From NCBI GenBank assembly GCA_965208395.1, contig CBDBON010000003.1:124001-188000 (forward strand): DNA of 64,000 nt, in the 5' to 3' direction. Shown piece by piece: positions 39,928-48,417 of this stretch. Source of the DNA: CBDBON01 sp965208395 (GTDB lineage Bacteria; Chloroflexota; Dehalococcoidia; Lucifugimonadales; CBDBON01). The notes below the pieces were generated by a model. The model was not told the DNA's origin. It did no database searches and was given only the letters and a program-made list of their open reading frames with translations. The position numbers and the translations under genes are program-made. The first letter of the stretch is position 1; every line of letters begins with the position of its first letter.

Positions 39928-40389
39928 CTACCGGTCGGCTTCCGATGCCTCGAACACTTTCAACGTCAGTCCATCCACGTCCGATATTATCACCTCGGCG
40001 CCCTCCCCTATCGGCTTGCCCGAGTCGGAGACGGCGCTCCATAGCTCTCCGTCCACCTTGACGCTCCCTCTTGGCTCCATCGCCGTCGCAGTATACCCCG
40101 TCTGCCCCACCACCGTCTCGGCTCGAGAACGGTAACGACCGAACCGGGTGATCCTGTAGCGTACGATCGCTCTGGCCGTCGTGAACAGGGACACGGCGAC
40201 AAGGGCACCGACACCCACTCTCACGTCGCCGGACAGGAGGAACACTCCGGCGACGATGCATACGCCGGCGGCGATCCCTGCGACGTCCAGCCCGGGGATG
40301 CCCACGTCCAGGTCGACATCCAGATCCGCGAAGTAGAGCCCCAGACCGATCACCAGGAGGGCCATTCCCGCCCACTGCAGTGGTTCCAC
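39928..40389 (-). CDS. NfeD-like membrane protein (short form)
   Basis: A 153-residue protein. The N-terminal half has two or three hydrophobic segments (AGMALLVIGLGLYFADL, VAGIAAGVCIVAGVFLLS, VGALVAVSLF); the C-terminal half is an OB-fold NfeD domain (VVGQTGYTATAMEPRGSVKVDGELWSA... EVIISDVDGLTLKV). Starts 29 bp after the long NfeD gene and ends 24 bp before the SPFH gene, so all three are in one operon. Confidence 0.9.
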   Translation of the reverse strand: MEPLQWAGMALLVIGLGLYFADLDVDLDVGIPGLDVAGIAAGVCIVAGVFLLSGDVRVGVGALVAVSLFTTARAIVRYRITRFGRYRSRAETVVGQTGYTATAMEPRGSVKVDGELWSAVSDSGKPIGEGAEVIISDVDGLTLKVFEASEADR

Positions 40390-40418
40390 GGCTTCGCTCC
40401 CTGCCTTCCCGCCCGGCC

Positions 40419-41750
40419 CTACCCGCCGGGCTCGGTCACCTTCACGGTGAGTCCATCCATCTCCACGACGACGATCTCGGCACCCTCTGCGATCGACTCT
40501 CCCGTGGCCGACACCGCGCTCCAGGTCTCCCCGGCCACACGAACCGAGCCCTCCGGTCCGAGATGGGTGACCGTCGTGCCGGACTGGCCCACCAGGTTTC
40601 CTGACGGCGACTCGTAGACCGTCCTCCTGGAGCCGGCCAACGCCCGGAAGAGCATTAACAGGCCAGCGAACAGCATCCCGCTGACTCCACCGATCATCCA
40701 GATGCTCACACGGAAGCTGGGAGAGGGTATCGGGGGTGGATCGAATCCTCCGAACAGCAAGAATGCGCCGACGACGAAGCTCAGCGCGCCGCCGATTCCG
40801 AAGATGCCCACTCCGGGCGCCTGCATCTCCATGAAGAAGAGCGCCATCGCCATGAGGATGAGGCCGACGCCTATCCAGTTCACCGGCAGGTTGCCGAGGG
40901 CCACGAAGGCCAACGCGAGCGCGATAACTCCCAGGATGCCAGGTCCGAGAAGTCCGGGGCTGAGCAGCTCGATCATGATTCCCAATCCGCCCAGGCTCAG
41001 CAGCAGGAATGCGATGTCGGGATGGGCGATCAGTCCCAGGAAGCGCTCCAGCGCTGTCCGTCCGGTCTCCCTGATCTCCAGGTCCGCCGTCTCCAAGACG
41101 GCCTCGCGTCCGCCGACCTCCACGCTAATTCCGTCCAGGCTGCCGAGGAGCTCCCCGACATCCTCCGCCAGGAGGTCCACGATTCCAGCCTCCAGCGCCT
41201 CTGAAGCCGAATAGGAGCGGGCCTTGAGAACAGTCTCCGCGAGCGCCTCCGGGTTGCGGCCTGTCCGCTCGCCGATGCTCCTGATGAAGGCTGCGGCGTC
41301 CTGCGTCGCCTTCGACTCCAGCGTCTCCGGCAGGTCCTCGCCTCCGCTGCCGACCGGCGCGGCCGCTCCTATGTTGGTGGCCGAGGCCATCGCCGCGACG
41401 TGCGCCGCCGCCGTTATGAAGGTGCCCGCCGAGGCGGCCTGCGCTCCTGACGGGGCCACGTGGACGATCACCGGTATCTCAGCCGACAGTATCTCCTCCA
41501 CGATCTCGCGCGTGGACGACAGCATGCCCCCAGGGGTGTCGAGCCGTACGATCAGCACCTCGGCGCCGTCCTCCACGGCGTCGTCGATGGCGCGTGACAG
41601 GAAGCGGGCCGTGACCGGCTGGATCACGCCGTCCACCTCGACGAGAGCGGCGTGCCGCCCAGACCCCTCCTGGACGGCAAAGGCCTGGGACACGGCGAAG
41701 CCGCCGAACCCCACTGCAATCAGGACGGCGGCGGCGAGATGCCTCACCAT
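40419..41750 (-). CDS. NfeD long form: ClpP-class serine protease fused to membrane and OB domains
   Basis: A 443-residue NfeD1b-type protein. A signal peptide (LAAAVLIAVGFGGFAVSQAFA) is followed by a ClpP/SppA-like protease domain (LIVRLDTPGGMLSSTREIVEEI, then GAQAASAGTFITAAAHVAAM with the nucleophilic Ser, and the Lys in LESKATQDAAAF; Ser-Lys dyad as in the Pyrococcus stomatin-specific protease). Several membrane helices follow (IGVGLILMAMALFFMEM and neighbours), then a C-terminal OB fold (LVGQSGTTVTHLGPEGSVRV). Members cleave the C-terminus of the partner stomatin. First gene of the NfeD-NfeD-SPFH operon. Confidence 0.92.
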   Translation of the reverse strand: MVRHLAAAVLIAVGFGGFAVSQAFAVQEGSGRHAALVEVDGVIQPVTARFLSRAIDDAVEDGAEVLIVRLDTPGGMLSSTREIVEEILSAEIPVIVHVAPSGAQAASAGTFITAAAHVAAMASATNIGAAAPVGSGGEDLPETLESKATQDAAAFIRSIGERTGRNPEALAETVLKARSYSASEALEAGIVDLLAEDVGELLGSLDGISVEVGGREAVLETADLEIRETGRTALERFLGLIAHPDIAFLLLSLGGLGIMIELLSPGLLGPGILGVIALALAFVALGNLPVNWIGVGLILMAMALFFMEMQAPGVGIFGIGGALSFVVGAFLLFGGFDPPPIPSPSFRVSIWMIGGVSGMLFAGLLMLFRALAGSRRTVYESPSGNLVGQSGTTVTHLGPEGSVRVAGETWSAVSATGESIAEGAEIVVVEMDGLTVKVTEPGG

Positions 41751-41760
41751 GGAGACACTC

Positions 41761-42153
41761 TCAAAGCTCCACTATCTCACAGTCGAACTGGCTGAAGGAG
41801 TCGGCGGACCGGGTGCAGATCGGCTCTTCCCGCTCCTTCGCCGTGGCCGCGACGAGTGCGCGTGACACGAGCGCGCCTCCGCCAGCCTGGGGACCGAGAG
41901 ACGCCAGCCATACTCCGGCCGTCTTGGCAGCCGGAACGCTCAGGGGGGCCTCCTCCAGGAAGCTGAGGATGGCTGCATAGCGTATCTCAGACTTCCGGTC
42001 GAGATCGGGCGCCCCCCATAGCTCCACCACCGTGACGGGGGAAATCGACGCGGTGATCGCCCCGTCCGCTATCCGGCGGAAGACGTTTAGGGCCCTCTCG
42101 TCGCCCTCGACGCAGCCCCGCAGCACCGTCCCATCCAGCAGCATGTCAGCCAT
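41761..42153 (-). CDS. PIN-domain toxin-like protein
   Basis: A 130-residue PIN-domain protein, the size of VapC-type ribonuclease toxins. The first acidic residue is in MLLDGTVLRGCVEG, a Glu in VVELWGAP, and a later Asp in TRSADSFSQF; this is the expected spacing of the Mg-binding acidic cluster, though the N-terminal motif is less canonical than DTS. The gene ends 10 bp from the start of the long NfeD gene and follows an antitoxin-like gene by 57 bp. Confidence 0.8.
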   Translation of the reverse strand: MADMLLDGTVLRGCVEGDERALNVFRRIADGAITASISPVTVVELWGAPDLDRKSEIRYAAILSFLEEAPLSVPAAKTAGVWLASLGPQAGGGALVSRALVAATAKEREEPICTRSADSFSQFDCEIVEL

Positions 42154-42210
42154 ACCCGGTCTTCTCCCGGTGTACCCTAGTAACAGTTCCAGACGTTCAG
42201 TGCTGATCTC

Positions 42211-42546
42211 TCATGTCTGGGTGGGCGAGTTGATGTCGTCCAACGCTACCCGCGCCGCCTCCTCTCTGGTCAACTCCACTGGGGAGCCTATGGGCTGCCG
42301 GGCCTGCATGCTTATATACTCATCATCCCATATGGAGGGTCGGGGCCGACCGGCGGACCGGTCTGGAGGCGGCGCCTCGACAGCCTCCGCCTCGTCGTCC
42401 GTTAGCAGGTGAGCCAGGGCCATCTCTATCAGCTGCCTCAGCGGCACCCTGAGTTCGGCGGCGCGCGCCTTGGCGGCGAGATAGATATCCTCCCGCACCG
42501 AGGCGTATATCTGCCGTGTCTCGCCTTCGACTGCTCTTCTGGGCAT
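42211..42546 (-). CDS. Antitoxin-like protein with N-terminal ribbon-helix-helix
   Basis: A 111-residue protein. Residues 1-50 (RQIYASVREDIYLAAKARAAELRVPLRQLIEMALAHLL) fit a ribbon-helix-helix DNA-binding domain; the rest is acidic and Pro-rich and would wrap the PIN toxin. The start at 42546 (MPRRAVEG) is preferred over 42561, which overlaps the -10 box. Paired with the PIN gene downstream; together they look like a VapBC-type module. A palindrome in its promoter suggests autoregulation. Confidence 0.75.
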   Translation of the reverse strand: MPRRAVEGETRQIYASVREDIYLAAKARAAELRVPLRQLIEMALAHLLTDDEAEAVEAPPPDRSAGRPRPSIWDDEYISMQARQPIGSPVELTREEAARVALDDINSPTQT

Positions 42547-42556
42547 ACCCAAGTCA

Positions 42557-42586
42557 AACATACGGATATATCCGCATATTTGTCAA
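42557..42586 (-). promoter_or_regulatory. Toxin-antitoxin promoter with palindromic operator in the spacer
   Basis: On the minus strand TTGACA (42586-42581), an 18-bp spacer, and TATGTT (42562-42557). The spacer contains the perfect 12-bp palindrome CGGATATATCCG (42563-42574), placed to block RNA polymerase. The first transcribed base would be about 4 nt before ATG 42546, so the mRNA is nearly leaderless. Confidence 0.65.
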
Positions 42587-42604
42587 TTGCGTCTTTCCCG
42601 CCGG

Positions 42605-42631
42605 TTGCCGAGTCCAGGCTTGATATATAAT
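42605..42631 (+). promoter_or_regulatory. Promoter of glycerate kinase gene
   Basis: TTGCCG (42605-42610), a 15-bp spacer, and TATAAT (42626-42631). Initiation would be near 42638, just before ATG 42642. The in-frame ATG at 42630 overlaps the -10 box and is therefore unlikely to be the start. Confidence 0.55.
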
Positions 42632-42641
42632 GTCCGCCGCC

Positions 42642-43796
42642 ATGAAGGTAGTCATCGCCCCACAGGCATTCAAGGGGAGCATCTCGGCGCTCGACGCTGC
42701 CGCGGCCATGAGCGAGGGGGTGCGAAGGGTCTTCCCTGACGCGGAGAGGGTCGCCGTCCCGGTCGCCGACGGTGGCGACGGCACGCTGGAGACCCTGGTC
42801 GAAGGGTCCGGAGGCGAAATACGCTCCGCTAAGGTCACCGGCCCACTGGGCGAAAGGGTGACCGCGCCCTGGGGCGCCCTGGGAGACGGGACGACGGCGG
42901 TTATCGAGATGGCCCGCACCTCCGGTCTGGCCCTGGTCCGGCCCGAGGAGCGCGATCCGCTGAACGCGACCACCTACGGACTGGGCGAGGCCGTACGCGA
43001 GGCGCTGGGCCTGGGCTTCCGCCGCTTCATACTGGGCATCGGAGGCAGCGCGACCAACGACGCGGGCGCGGGCATGGCGCAGGCGCTCGGAGTCCGGCTC
43101 CTCGACGCCAGCGGCCAGGAGCTTCCTCCAGGCGGGGCCGCCCTGGCGCGGCTGGAGCGGATAGACATGTCCGGGCTCGATCCGAGGGTCGGTGAGTCGC
43201 ACTTCGACGTGGCCTGCGACGTCAACAACCCCCTGACGGGGCCCGAGGGAGCGTCGGCGGTCTACGGCCCCCAGAAGGGCGCGACGCCGGAGATGGTGGA
43301 ACGACTGGACGCCGCCCTCCTCCGCTTCGAGCACGTCGCCAGGCGCGATCTGGGCGCGGATGTGGGCGAGACACCCGGCTCCGGAGCGGCAGGCGGGCTG
43401 GGAGCAGGCATCATGGCCTTCCTGGGCGGCAGCCTCCGTCCCGGGGTGGACATAGTCCTTGACACGGTGGGGCTAGACAGCTATCTCGAAGGGGCCGACC
43501 TAGTGATCACCGGCGAGGGCTGCATGGACTTCCAGACCGTCTACAACAAGGCGCCCATCGGCGTCGCGAGGCTCGCCGGCAGGCGCGGCGTTCCGGTCAT
43601 AGGCGTCTCGGGCTCGCTGGGCGATCGCTTTACCGACGTGCACGAGGAGGGGATCGCCGCGGCCGTCGCCATCACGCGGGCGCCGATGACGCTCGACGAG
43701 GCCTCCGATCAGGCCGCCGATCTTATCTCGACCGCCACCGAGCAGGCCATGCGCCTGATAAGAGTGGGCACCCTGCCCTGCTCGTCCGGTTCCTGA
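42642..43796 (+). CDS. Glycerate 2-kinase (GK-II/GarK type)
   Basis: Phosphorylates D-glycerate, feeding it to central metabolism. 384 residues. Family landmarks: KVVIAPQAFKGSISALDAA at the start (usual DSFKGS, here QAFKGS), VPVADGGDGTLETLV, FILGIGGSATNDAGAGMAQALG, CDVNNPLTGPEGASAVYGPQKG, PGSGAAGGLGAG and VITGEGCMDFQT. The start follows from the promoter at 42605-42631. Divergent from the toxin-antitoxin pair. A link to malate synthase and the CitE-like lyase through glyoxylate and tartronate semialdehyde is plausible. Confidence 0.94.
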   Translation: MKVVIAPQAFKGSISALDAAAAMSEGVRRVFPDAERVAVPVADGGDGTLETLVEGSGGEIRSAKVTGPLGERVTAPWGALGDGTTAVIEMARTSGLALVRPEERDPLNATTYGLGEAVREALGLGFRRFILGIGGSATNDAGAGMAQALGVRLLDASGQELPPGGAALARLERIDMSGLDPRVGESHFDVACDVNNPLTGPEGASAVYGPQKGATPEMVERLDAALLRFEHVARRDLGADVGETPGSGAAGGLGAGIMAFLGGSLRPGVDIVLDTVGLDSYLEGADLVITGEGCMDFQTVYNKAPIGVARLAGRRGVPVIGVSGSLGDRFTDVHEEGIAAAVAITRAPMTLDEASDQAADLISTATEQAMRLIRVGTLPCSSGS

Positions 43797-43859
43797 GTCC
43801 TCACGTCGCCAACGGCGGCCCGTCGGCGATCCGGCGCAGGCGGCCGCTCATCGGCTCGA

Positions 43860-45107
43860 TCACTCTTCAGACCTCTCCCCTGTCAGGACCCGTACGTCCG
43901 TCCCGTCTCTCCGCATCGTGAATATCATCTCACCCGAGCGGACTGCGATCATCGATCCGTCGGATGACCACACGGCAGCGTCGGCATGGATGCCGGGCTG
44001 GGTGGCCCCCAGCTGGCGAAGACCGGCGCCGTCCGGCTGGACGATAGAGAGCACCTCCCCGGCGAGCAGGATCTCCGAACCGTCGGGGGACCACGACACT
44101 TCTACAGCGAAGTCTGCCACCCTCAGCGGCTCGGCGCCGTCGTACCGGACCACGTAGACGCCGGCTCCGTCCTCGTCATCTCTGGTAAAGACGAGACGCT
44201 CGCCGTCAGGCGACCAGCTGGGCAGACTCGCAGTCTCGCCGATCCTGTGCAGCTCCGACCCGTTCGATCCCTCGGACCGTATCGTGTACAGGACGTTCTT
44301 GAACGGACTGCCTGTCTCTCCGTCCCTTTCGTTGACGATGAACGCCAGCCGCTGACCGTCCGGCGACCACACGGGTGGATAGAGGCTAACGGCCATGGCT
44401 TTTGCATCCAGCGTAACGTCGATCCTCCTCAAATCCGATCCATCCGCAGCCATGATCGTCAGCTCGGCGAACAACGGCTCGTAGTGCCCCGGAACGGTCT
44501 CTTGACCATGGGGAGAGGTAACGAAGGCGATGAGGGTCCCGTCCGGCGACCACGCCGGATAGTTTTCGAAATCCGTGTTGTAGGTCAGCCGCCGCTTTCC
44601 AGTGCCGTCGGCGTCCACCGTGGCTATCTCATAGCCCCCGCTTTGCAGAATAGGGGCATAGTCGGCCGGATAGTCGATGAGGTACTCGCAGGTGGCGTAG
44701 ACGATCCGGGAGCTGGCCGGAGAGGCGTCGGCATGATAGCCGTACAGGAAACTACGGTCTGTCGGATTCGCGTTCACCACCTCCATCGCTTCGGCGGTCT
44801 CGACATTCACAGACCATATGGTGTGGGCACGGTCGAACACCAGGTGAGAATCGCCCTCAGACCAATCGAGGAAACCTTCATGGAAGTCCACACTCGAGGA
44901 GCCAAGCGAAGCACCGCATGGGTTATGCGCTTCGAGTATGACTTGTCTCCGTATGAACGGTGCGGGAATGACCGGCGTCGGAATGGGTGTCGACGCGACC
45001 GGCTCCGCGGTGGGGGGCGGTATCGACTCCTGCCCGCAGGCCGTCATACCCGCGGCCGCGAAAAGAATCACGGCCCACAGGATCGATCCTCGTAGCCTTC
45101 GATTCAT
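43860..45107 (-). CDS. PD40/TolB-like beta-propeller lipoprotein
   Basis: A 415-residue protein with a lipoprotein-type signal (SILWAVILFAAAGMTACGQE; lipidation Cys near residue 25), a Pro/Thr-rich linker, and repeated PD40 motifs: WSPDGTLIAFVTS, WSPDGQRLAFIVN, WSPDGERLVFTRD, WSPDGSEILLAG and WSSDGSMIAVRSG. Similar in design to the protein at 15827-17200 but lipid-anchored. Function unknown; it probably sits on the outer face of the cytoplasmic membrane. Single gene. Confidence 0.85.
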   Translation of the reverse strand: MNRRLRGSILWAVILFAAAGMTACGQESIPPPTAEPVASTPIPTPVIPAPFIRRQVILEAHNPCGASLGSSSVDFHEGFLDWSEGDSHLVFDRAHTIWSVNVETAEAMEVVNANPTDRSFLYGYHADASPASSRIVYATCEYLIDYPADYAPILQSGGYEIATVDADGTGKRRLTYNTDFENYPAWSPDGTLIAFVTSPHGQETVPGHYEPLFAELTIMAADGSDLRRIDVTLDAKAMAVSLYPPVWSPDGQRLAFIVNERDGETGSPFKNVLYTIRSEGSNGSELHRIGETASLPSWSPDGERLVFTRDDEDGAGVYVVRYDGAEPLRVADFAVEVSWSPDGSEILLAGEVLSIVQPDGAGLRQLGATQPGIHADAAVWSSDGSMIAVRSGEMIFTMRRDGTDVRVLTGERSEE

Positions 45108-45171
45108 CGAGCTAGTACGAACAGGGTGGCGGTTGGAGACTGGCCGATGTCCGTAGTTAGCCCCAGGTCCG

Positions 45172-45921
45172 CTAGCCCACCAGCACCATGTGGGCCTCGC
45201 CGGGACCGTGGACGCCTGTCACGATGGTGTATTCGATGTCCGCTGATCTGCTGGGCCCTGTCACGAGGCTCATGTAGCTTCCCAACTCGCCTGCCTGTGA
45301 GGAGCGCCTTATGAGGGCCATGAGAGAGTCGAGGTCGGGGACGACCTGTCCCATTGACACGACGGCTACGTAGACCGGAGGCAGGAGAGAGACGAGACGG
45401 CTCACCCCCCGCCTGGGTAGCAGCACACCCGTCCCCGTGTCGGCGATGACGTAGTCTACGCCCGTCACGCCGATGTCCGCCTCTGTCCCGCGCTGTCTGA
45501 ACCGGAGCCTCTGCTCCGCCGCGGGCGCCGGATCGTCCTCGTCGACCGCCATCAGTGACATGCCTACGCCCAGGCCCGAGAGCGCCGTTTCAAGGCCGAG
45601 CCGGGGGACGATGGGATGGGCGGAGTGGACCAGAGACCGGGCTTCCTGTTCGATAGCCAGGAAGCGGACGTACTCCCCCGCCTCGGCAGGCGTGGCGACG
45701 TCGATCACCTTCCATCCGGCCGTCTGACCGGACTCGCGGAGCGCCTCCATCAGAGGCCCGGCGTTCTGTCGAGCCCGGCGCTCCACATCCGCCGCTCTAG
45801 AGGCGATCGTCTCCGGGCTGTCGAAGAAGGCGGTGCCCTGCCCGCCCGGGGCTTCGGGCGCTCCGCTCCCCCTTCCCAGGGCGTTGCGGACCCTGTCCAG
45901 GAACTTCTCGCGGTCACTCAT
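45172..45921 (-). CDS. lutC: LUD-domain protein LutC-like
   Basis: A 249-residue LUD (lactate utilisation) domain protein. The core contains LAIEQEARSLVHSAHP, GVTGVDYVIADTGTGVLLP, RLVSLLPPVYVAVV and a C-terminal ADIEYTIVTGVHGPGEAHMVLV. LutC acts with LutA and LutB in oxidation of L-lactate to pyruvate in Bacillus. Its start overlaps the end of the Gfo/Idh/MocA gene by 8 bp, so it is the last gene of the four-gene operon. Confidence 0.9.
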   Translation of the reverse strand: MSDREKFLDRVRNALGRGSGAPEAPGGQGTAFFDSPETIASRAADVERRARQNAGPLMEALRESGQTAGWKVIDVATPAEAGEYVRFLAIEQEARSLVHSAHPIVPRLGLETALSGLGVGMSLMAVDEDDPAPAAEQRLRFRQRGTEADIGVTGVDYVIADTGTGVLLPRRGVSRLVSLLPPVYVAVVSMGQVVPDLDSLMALIRRSSQAGELGSYMSLVTGPSRSADIEYTIVTGVHGPGEAHMVLVG

Positions 45922-47002
45922 CGTATTCCGCTATCGTCACGAAGCGCCGCTCCCGCGACGAGCGGTAGACGGCGTCGAGCACGCGGACGGTGTGCAGGCC
46001 CTCCCGGCCAGACACGGCGTAGGGAGCCTCACTCTCTACCGCCTCGGAGAAGAGCCTGAACTGGGTCTCGTACATGTTGACCCGTGTGACGTCGATCTCC
46101 ACCGGCAGGGCCTCGGCGTAAGGGTCGTCGCGGCCGTCAAAGTGGAGGAGACGGTCCTCGGTCGTCTGCGGGCCGAGCGACTCGTAGGCGAGCAGGGAGC
46201 CCTCCGCCCCGTATATCCTCAGGCTCCTGCGTCCCTCGAACTTGGCGGCGCTCGAATAGCACTCGATCGTGGCCTGCGCCCCGTTCTCGAACTTGAGCAG
46301 CACCGACGCGGTGTCCTCGACGTCCAGCCGGCTGGTCAGCGTGTCGCAGAGGCTTGCGACCTCCCGGACGCGGCCCATGATGAAGACCATCGTGTCGATA
46401 ACGTGGATGCCGAGGTCGGCCATCGGCCCGCCTCCGCCGAGCGATCTGCGCTGACGCCAGGTGATGGCGCGCTCGTCGCCGAGGGTCCACACTTCCTCCG
46501 CAGGCTGCGACAGGCCCTCGAGGTCCGTCGGCCATAGGTCTGAGTAGAGCGCGTGCATCGCTACGGGCTGCCCGATTGTTCCGTCCGCCACCATCCTCCT
46601 CATCGAGGCGTGGCAGGCGTTGTAGCGCATCATCGTGCCGTGGCCGAGCGTGACGTCCTCCTCCTCGCAGACACGCACCATCTCCGCGGCCTCCTCCGCG
46701 TTCAGGCCCAGCGGCTTCTCGCAGAGAACGTGCTTCCCGCGACGGGCCGCCGCGATGGTCAGCTCGGAATGGGATACGGTGGGGGTGGCTACGTAGACGG
46801 CGTCTATCAGCGGGTCGGCGAGCAGATCGTCCGCGTCAGCGTAGGTCTTGACCTCGAAGCGCTGCGCCGTCTCCCGCGCTCGTGCGGCGACCACGTCGGC
46901 GACTCCCGCGAGCTGTGCGTTCCGCGCCTCCATGAGTCCGAGCGGGATCGTGAAGGTGTTGGGGAGGCGACCGCATCCGATCACGCCCCAGCGGACCGTC
47001 AT
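45914..47002 (-). CDS. Gfo/Idh/MocA family oxidoreductase
   Basis: A 362-residue NAD(P)-dependent dehydrogenase. Rossmann start MTVRWGVIGCGRLPNTFTIP, then DAVYVATPTVSHSEL, VLCEKPLGLNAEEAAEMV with the catalytic EKP, and the C-terminal alpha/beta domain with GPMADLGIHVIDTM. The start at 47002 is chosen for the ATGA overlap with lutB and because the upstream extension lies inside lutB. It sits between lutB and lutC with overlaps on both sides, suggesting a substrate (a sugar acid, inositol or hydroxy-acid derivative) whose oxidation is linked to the Lut complex. Confidence 0.93.
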   Translation of the reverse strand: MTVRWGVIGCGRLPNTFTIPLGLMEARNAQLAGVADVVAARARETAQRFEVKTYADADDLLADPLIDAVYVATPTVSHSELTIAAARRGKHVLCEKPLGLNAEEAAEMVRVCEEEDVTLGHGTMMRYNACHASMRRMVADGTIGQPVAMHALYSDLWPTDLEGLSQPAEEVWTLGDERAITWRQRRSLGGGGPMADLGIHVIDTMVFIMGRVREVASLCDTLTSRLDVEDTASVLLKFENGAQATIECYSSAAKFEGRRSLRIYGAEGSLLAYESLGPQTTEDRLLHFDGRDDPYAEALPVEIDVTRVNMYETQFRLFSEAVESEAPYAVSGREGLHTVRVLDAVYRSSRERRFVTIAEYDE

Positions 47003-48417
47003 CGGTTTTTCTCCCTCAGCCTCTTCCATCGCTTCCTGAAGGGCGTCGCGGCCAGAGCCGGGAAGGTGCGGTGACGGGTCCAGCCGGAGAGCGGCGGAGG
47101 CACCCACCTCAGCCGTCCACCTCTCGACAGGGGCCACTGCGCCAGCCGGACAGCCAGGCGGGCCAGTCCAAGCGCCGCCGTGCTGGACAGCGTCAGTCTC
47201 CACCCCCTCATCGCAGACCGCTCGATCCAAGAGACATCCCCGGCCTCCTCGGCGATCCGCCTACGCAGGTGCAGCAGCATGCGTGGCAGGTCGATCCTGA
47301 CGGGGCATGCCTCACGGCAGGCGCCGCACAGGCTGGACGCGTACGGAAGGTCCTTCGCCTCCTTCAGGTCGGTAAGCACGGGGGATATTACCGCGCCTAT
47401 GGGGCCGGAGTACACCCAGCCGTATGCGTGGCCTCCGACCTTCCGGTAGACCGGGCAGGCGTTGAGACAGGCGGCGCAGCGGATGCAGTAGAGGGACTCC
47501 CTGAGATCAGGGTCGGCCAGTAGGCGCGACCGCCCGTTGTCGACTATGACCAGATGGAACTCCTCCGGGCCGTCCTCGTCATCATCCGCCCGAGGGCCGT
47601 TCACGAAGGTGACGTAGCTCGATATCCGCTGGCCTGTGGCGGACCGGATGAGCAGAGGCAGCATAACGGAGAGGTCCTGCATCGACGGCACCACCTTCTC
47701 CATCCCCATGATCGCGACGTGGATCCTAGGCATGGATGTGCACATCCGGCCGTTGCCCTCGTTGGTGACCAGCACCAGCGTGCCCGTCTCCGCGACGAGG
47801 AAGTTCGCTCCGGTGATGCCCATGTCGGCGCGGATGAACTTCTCGCGAAGCTGACGTCTCGCCTCCTGGGTCAGATCGGTCGGCTCGTCGTACCAGGGAG
47901 CGCCGAGCTTCTCCTGGAACAGGCGCGATACCTCCCCCTTGGTCTTGTGTATGGCCGGCGCGATGATGTGGAACGGGGTCTCCTCAGCAAGCTGAATGAT
48001 GTACTCGCCCAGGTCGGTCTCCACAGGCTCTATGCCTTCGTCTACCAGCTTCTGGTTGAGGCCCATCTCCTCGGACAGCATCGACTTGCCCTTGGTGACG
48101 AGCTTCACTCCCTTGGACCGGGCCAGGTCGAGGACGTACCTGGAGGCGGCGTCGGCGTCGCGGGCGAAGAAGACCTTGCCGCCCGTCTTGGTCACGTTGC
48201 GCTCCGCCATCTCAAGGTAGTGGTCGAGGTTCGCGATCGTATGGGCCTTGATCGCACGCCCCCGGTCTCGCATAGCCTCCCAGTTGGGGGTTGCCTCGCC
48301 AGCCGTGATGCGGGCCTGGTGCAGGCCGTCGTAGAGGCCCGAGAGGCTGGACTGTATCGACTCGGCGCTGAGGGCCTCGGCGGCCGCTCTCTTGAACTCC
48401 TTCGTTGCCGGCTTCAT
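46999..48417 (-). CDS. lutB: LutB-like iron-sulfur protein
   Basis: A 472-residue protein: an N-terminal LUD domain (MLSEEMGLNQKLVDEGIEPVETDLGEYIIQL, given here as a landmark in two parts of the family, and GITGANFLVAETGTLVLVTN) and a 2x[4Fe-4S] ferredoxin region with CIRCAACLNACPVY and CGACREACPVRIDLP. The C-terminus ends in a basic Trp-rich tail. Works with LutA (CCG domain) and LutC in 2-hydroxyacid oxidation, passing electrons to the respiratory chain. Overlaps lutA upstream and the dehydrogenase downstream by 4 bp each. Confidence 0.94.
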   Translation of the reverse strand: MKPATKEFKRAAAEALSAESIQSSLSGLYDGLHQARITAGEATPNWEAMRDRGRAIKAHTIANLDHYLEMAERNVTKTGGKVFFARDADAASRYVLDLARSKGVKLVTKGKSMLSEEMGLNQKLVDEGIEPVETDLGEYIIQLAEETPFHIIAPAIHKTKGEVSRLFQEKLGAPWYDEPTDLTQEARRQLREKFIRADMGITGANFLVAETGTLVLVTNEGNGRMCTSMPRIHVAIMGMEKVVPSMQDLSVMLPLLIRSATGQRISSYVTFVNGPRADDDEDGPEEFHLVIVDNGRSRLLADPDLRESLYCIRCAACLNACPVYRKVGGHAYGWVYSGPIGAVISPVLTDLKEAKDLPYASSLCGACREACPVRIDLPRMLLHLRRRIAEEAGDVSWIERSAMRGWRLTLSSTAALGLARLAVRLAQWPLSRGGRLRWVPPPLSGWTRHRTFPALAATPFRKRWKRLREKNR

